From NCBI RefSeq assembly GCF_023499215.1, contig NZ_JAKHSK010000011.1:80931-144930 (forward strand): a stretch of 64,000 bases of DNA, given 5' to 3'. Below, piece by piece: positions 63,037-64,000 of the stretch. The notes below the pieces were generated by a model. That model was given only the letters and a program-made list of their open reading frames with translations. It was not told the DNA's origin and ran no database searches. Position numbers and translations under genes: made by a program. The stretch comes from Zunongwangia pacifica. Lineage in GTDB: Bacteria > Bacteroidota > Bacteroidia > Flavobacteriales > Flavobacteriaceae. Position 1 is the first letter of the stretch, and each line of letters opens with the position of its first letter.

Positions 63037-63861
63037 TTAAATATGCTTCTTTTCTTTCAAATTTTGCCAAACCCTAATACTCCGTCTAATTTCTTCATCT
63101 AAGCGTTCCCTCTCTAAAGCTGTTTTAGGCGTATGAGTAGGCACCAACTCCGGTATAACTACTTCAATCATAATTGGCCCCTCAAAGCCTATTTCCTCTA
63201 ATACAGCATGATGTTTTACAAAATCTACCTGTCCCCTTCCAATTCCAGATCTATTGGAATCTGAAATATGATAACTAAATAATAGCCCTTTAGCTTTTCT
63301 TAAAGCTTCTATAGGGTCGGGTTCTTCAATATGCATGTGAAAACTATCCAATACTAATCCAAAATTGCGATGCCCCACAGCCTTTATTAATTCCATACCC
63401 TTTTCTGCTGTATGGATCATGGAAGATTCGTATCGATTAACACATTCGTAAGCGATCTTTACTTTTTTTAACTGTGCATAAGCATCAAGTGTTTTACAAC
63501 AATGTACCAGCATTTCCCAACAATCATTGGCAGTATTGCAATTAATTGTCCATTTTGGTAATCCCTGAAGGCTTACCCAGGGCGCTTTAACCTGTACTGC
63601 AAAATCAATTACATCTTTGTAGAATGCTACAGCAGTTTCAATATTTGCCTGCTGTGGCTCTGGTGGCTCACAATTAAAGGGATCTATCGCGAAAATTTCA
63701 AGATTAAAAAGATCTGCGGCATCTCTAACTTCTTTAGCATCATATTGACGGCAATCACCACTAAGCTGTACGCCATCCAGCCCCAGTGATTTTACTTTTT
63801 CCATCAATTTATTTATATCTGATATTCCCAGGATCCAGGAACAAATACCCAACTTACCCAT
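63037..63861 (-). CDS. Sugar phosphate isomerase/epimerase (xylose-isomerase-like TIM barrel)
   Basis: A 274-residue TIM-barrel protein of the AP endonuclease 2 / xylose isomerase-like family. Metal-site candidates are in IAYECVNRYESS (Glu, about residues 135-146), LVLDSFHMHIEEP (Asp-His, about 171-183), YHISDSNR (about 200-207) and IMIEVVIPE (about 234-242). The substrate is unknown; such enzymes isomerise or epimerise sugars. It is preceded 27 bases upstream by the end of another leftward gene, so they may form an operon. Confidence 0.85.
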   Translation of the reverse strand: MGKLGICSWILGISDINKLMEKVKSLGLDGVQLSGDCRQYDAKEVRDAADLFNLEIFAIDPFNCEPPEPQQANIETAVAFYKDVIDFAVQVKAPWVSLQGLPKWTINCNTANDCWEMLVHCCKTLDAYAQLKKVKIAYECVNRYESSMIHTAEKGMELIKAVGHRNFGLVLDSFHMHIEEPDPIEALRKAKGLLFSYHISDSNRSGIGRGQVDFVKHHAVLEEIGFEGPIMIEVVIPELVPTHTPKTALERERLDEEIRRSIRVWQNLKEKKHI

Positions 63862-63888
63862 TTTATTATTTTTTTATACTGAACTCGT

Positions 63889-64000
63889 TTAAACTTTTTC
63901 CTTTTTGAAGGGTTTGAACTTTTTCAAGGCTAATACAATAAAAGCAAGATAGTTAAACCCTGTCCAGCTTGCCACGGTAGTATCAAACCTGTTTAGTAAC
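63889..64000 (-). CDS. C-terminal end of a membrane protein gene (5' part outside window)
   Basis: The minus-strand frame is open from the window edge to a TAA at 63889-63891, giving 36 residues. It has a hydrophobic run (TGFNYLAFIVLALKKF) followed by a Lys-rich end, as in the last helix of a transporter or other membrane protein. It cannot be assigned. Its end lies 27 bases before the TIM-barrel gene start. Confidence 0.5.
   Translation of the reverse strand, partial: LLNRFDTTVASWTGFNYLAFIVLALKKFKPFKKEKV

Overview
The window is a stretch of chromosome from a member of the Bacteroidota, most likely a marine Flavobacteriaceae (Zunongwangia, Gramella or Salegentibacter-like; the genus is a guess from protein wording, not from a search). 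Supporting signs are AT-rich DNA, promoters of the TTG / TAnnTTTG type, starts without Shine-Dalgarno sequences, typical flavobacterial families (DUF4834, DUF3822, DUF2911, the fused ResB-CcsA protein, a TonB receptor with a carboxypeptidase-regulatory N-terminus) and a sulfonolipid-type gene pair. It looks like core chromosome: no insertion sequence, prophage, integrase, tRNA or CRISPR array was seen.

Layout. 1-9 kb: 3' end of uvrA, a secreted Arg/Ser-rich protein, a leftward surface-polysaccharide set (flippase, glycosyltransferase, YfhO) with a DUF4834 gene, and an outer-membrane beta-barrel protein. 9-18.5 kb: a serine-palmitoyltransferase-like enzyme and a cysteate/cysteine synthase-like enzyme (probably the first two sulfonolipid steps), oligopeptidase B, YbaB, a peroxiredoxin-like protein, threonine aldolase and a large metzincin protease. 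18.6-24 kb: a three-gene set of circularly permuted ATP-grasp, alpha-E and transglutaminase proteins, then prfB and two small genes. 24-31.9 kb: a TonB-dependent receptor whose start codon lies in a hairpin, fumC, and a 1065-residue cytochrome c maturation fusion.

32-46.5 kb: DUF2520 protein, kdsC, a UbiA prenyltransferase, maf, a lipoprotein and a short MscS channel; then PIG-L deacetylase, a 36-residue membrane peptide, a sodium:solute symporter and a Gfo/Idh/MocA oxidoreductase (a probable sugar-use operon); then DUF2911, SRPBCC, SDR, photolyase and kdsB. 46.5-54 kb: a RecD-like helicase, a four-gene overlapping run ending in rsmD and a GH16 glucanase, the RNase P RNA gene rnpB on the minus strand, dnaX and miaE. 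54-64 kb: polyphosphate genes (ppk1, ppx) with sixA and pdxH; pyrR-pyrB with an STAS-like protein and RNase Z; a hypothetical gene, a guanine-deaminase-like enzyme, a TIM-barrel isomerase and the 3' end of a further gene.

The points most worth following are a slippery A10 run in dnaX placed to make a short gamma subunit, the hairpin over the TonB receptor start, the GH16 stop codon lying inside rnpB, a family of dispersed palindromic repeats lying mostly between convergent genes (two copies carry a GC-rich mini-insert), and the ATP-grasp/alpha-E/transglutaminase set.
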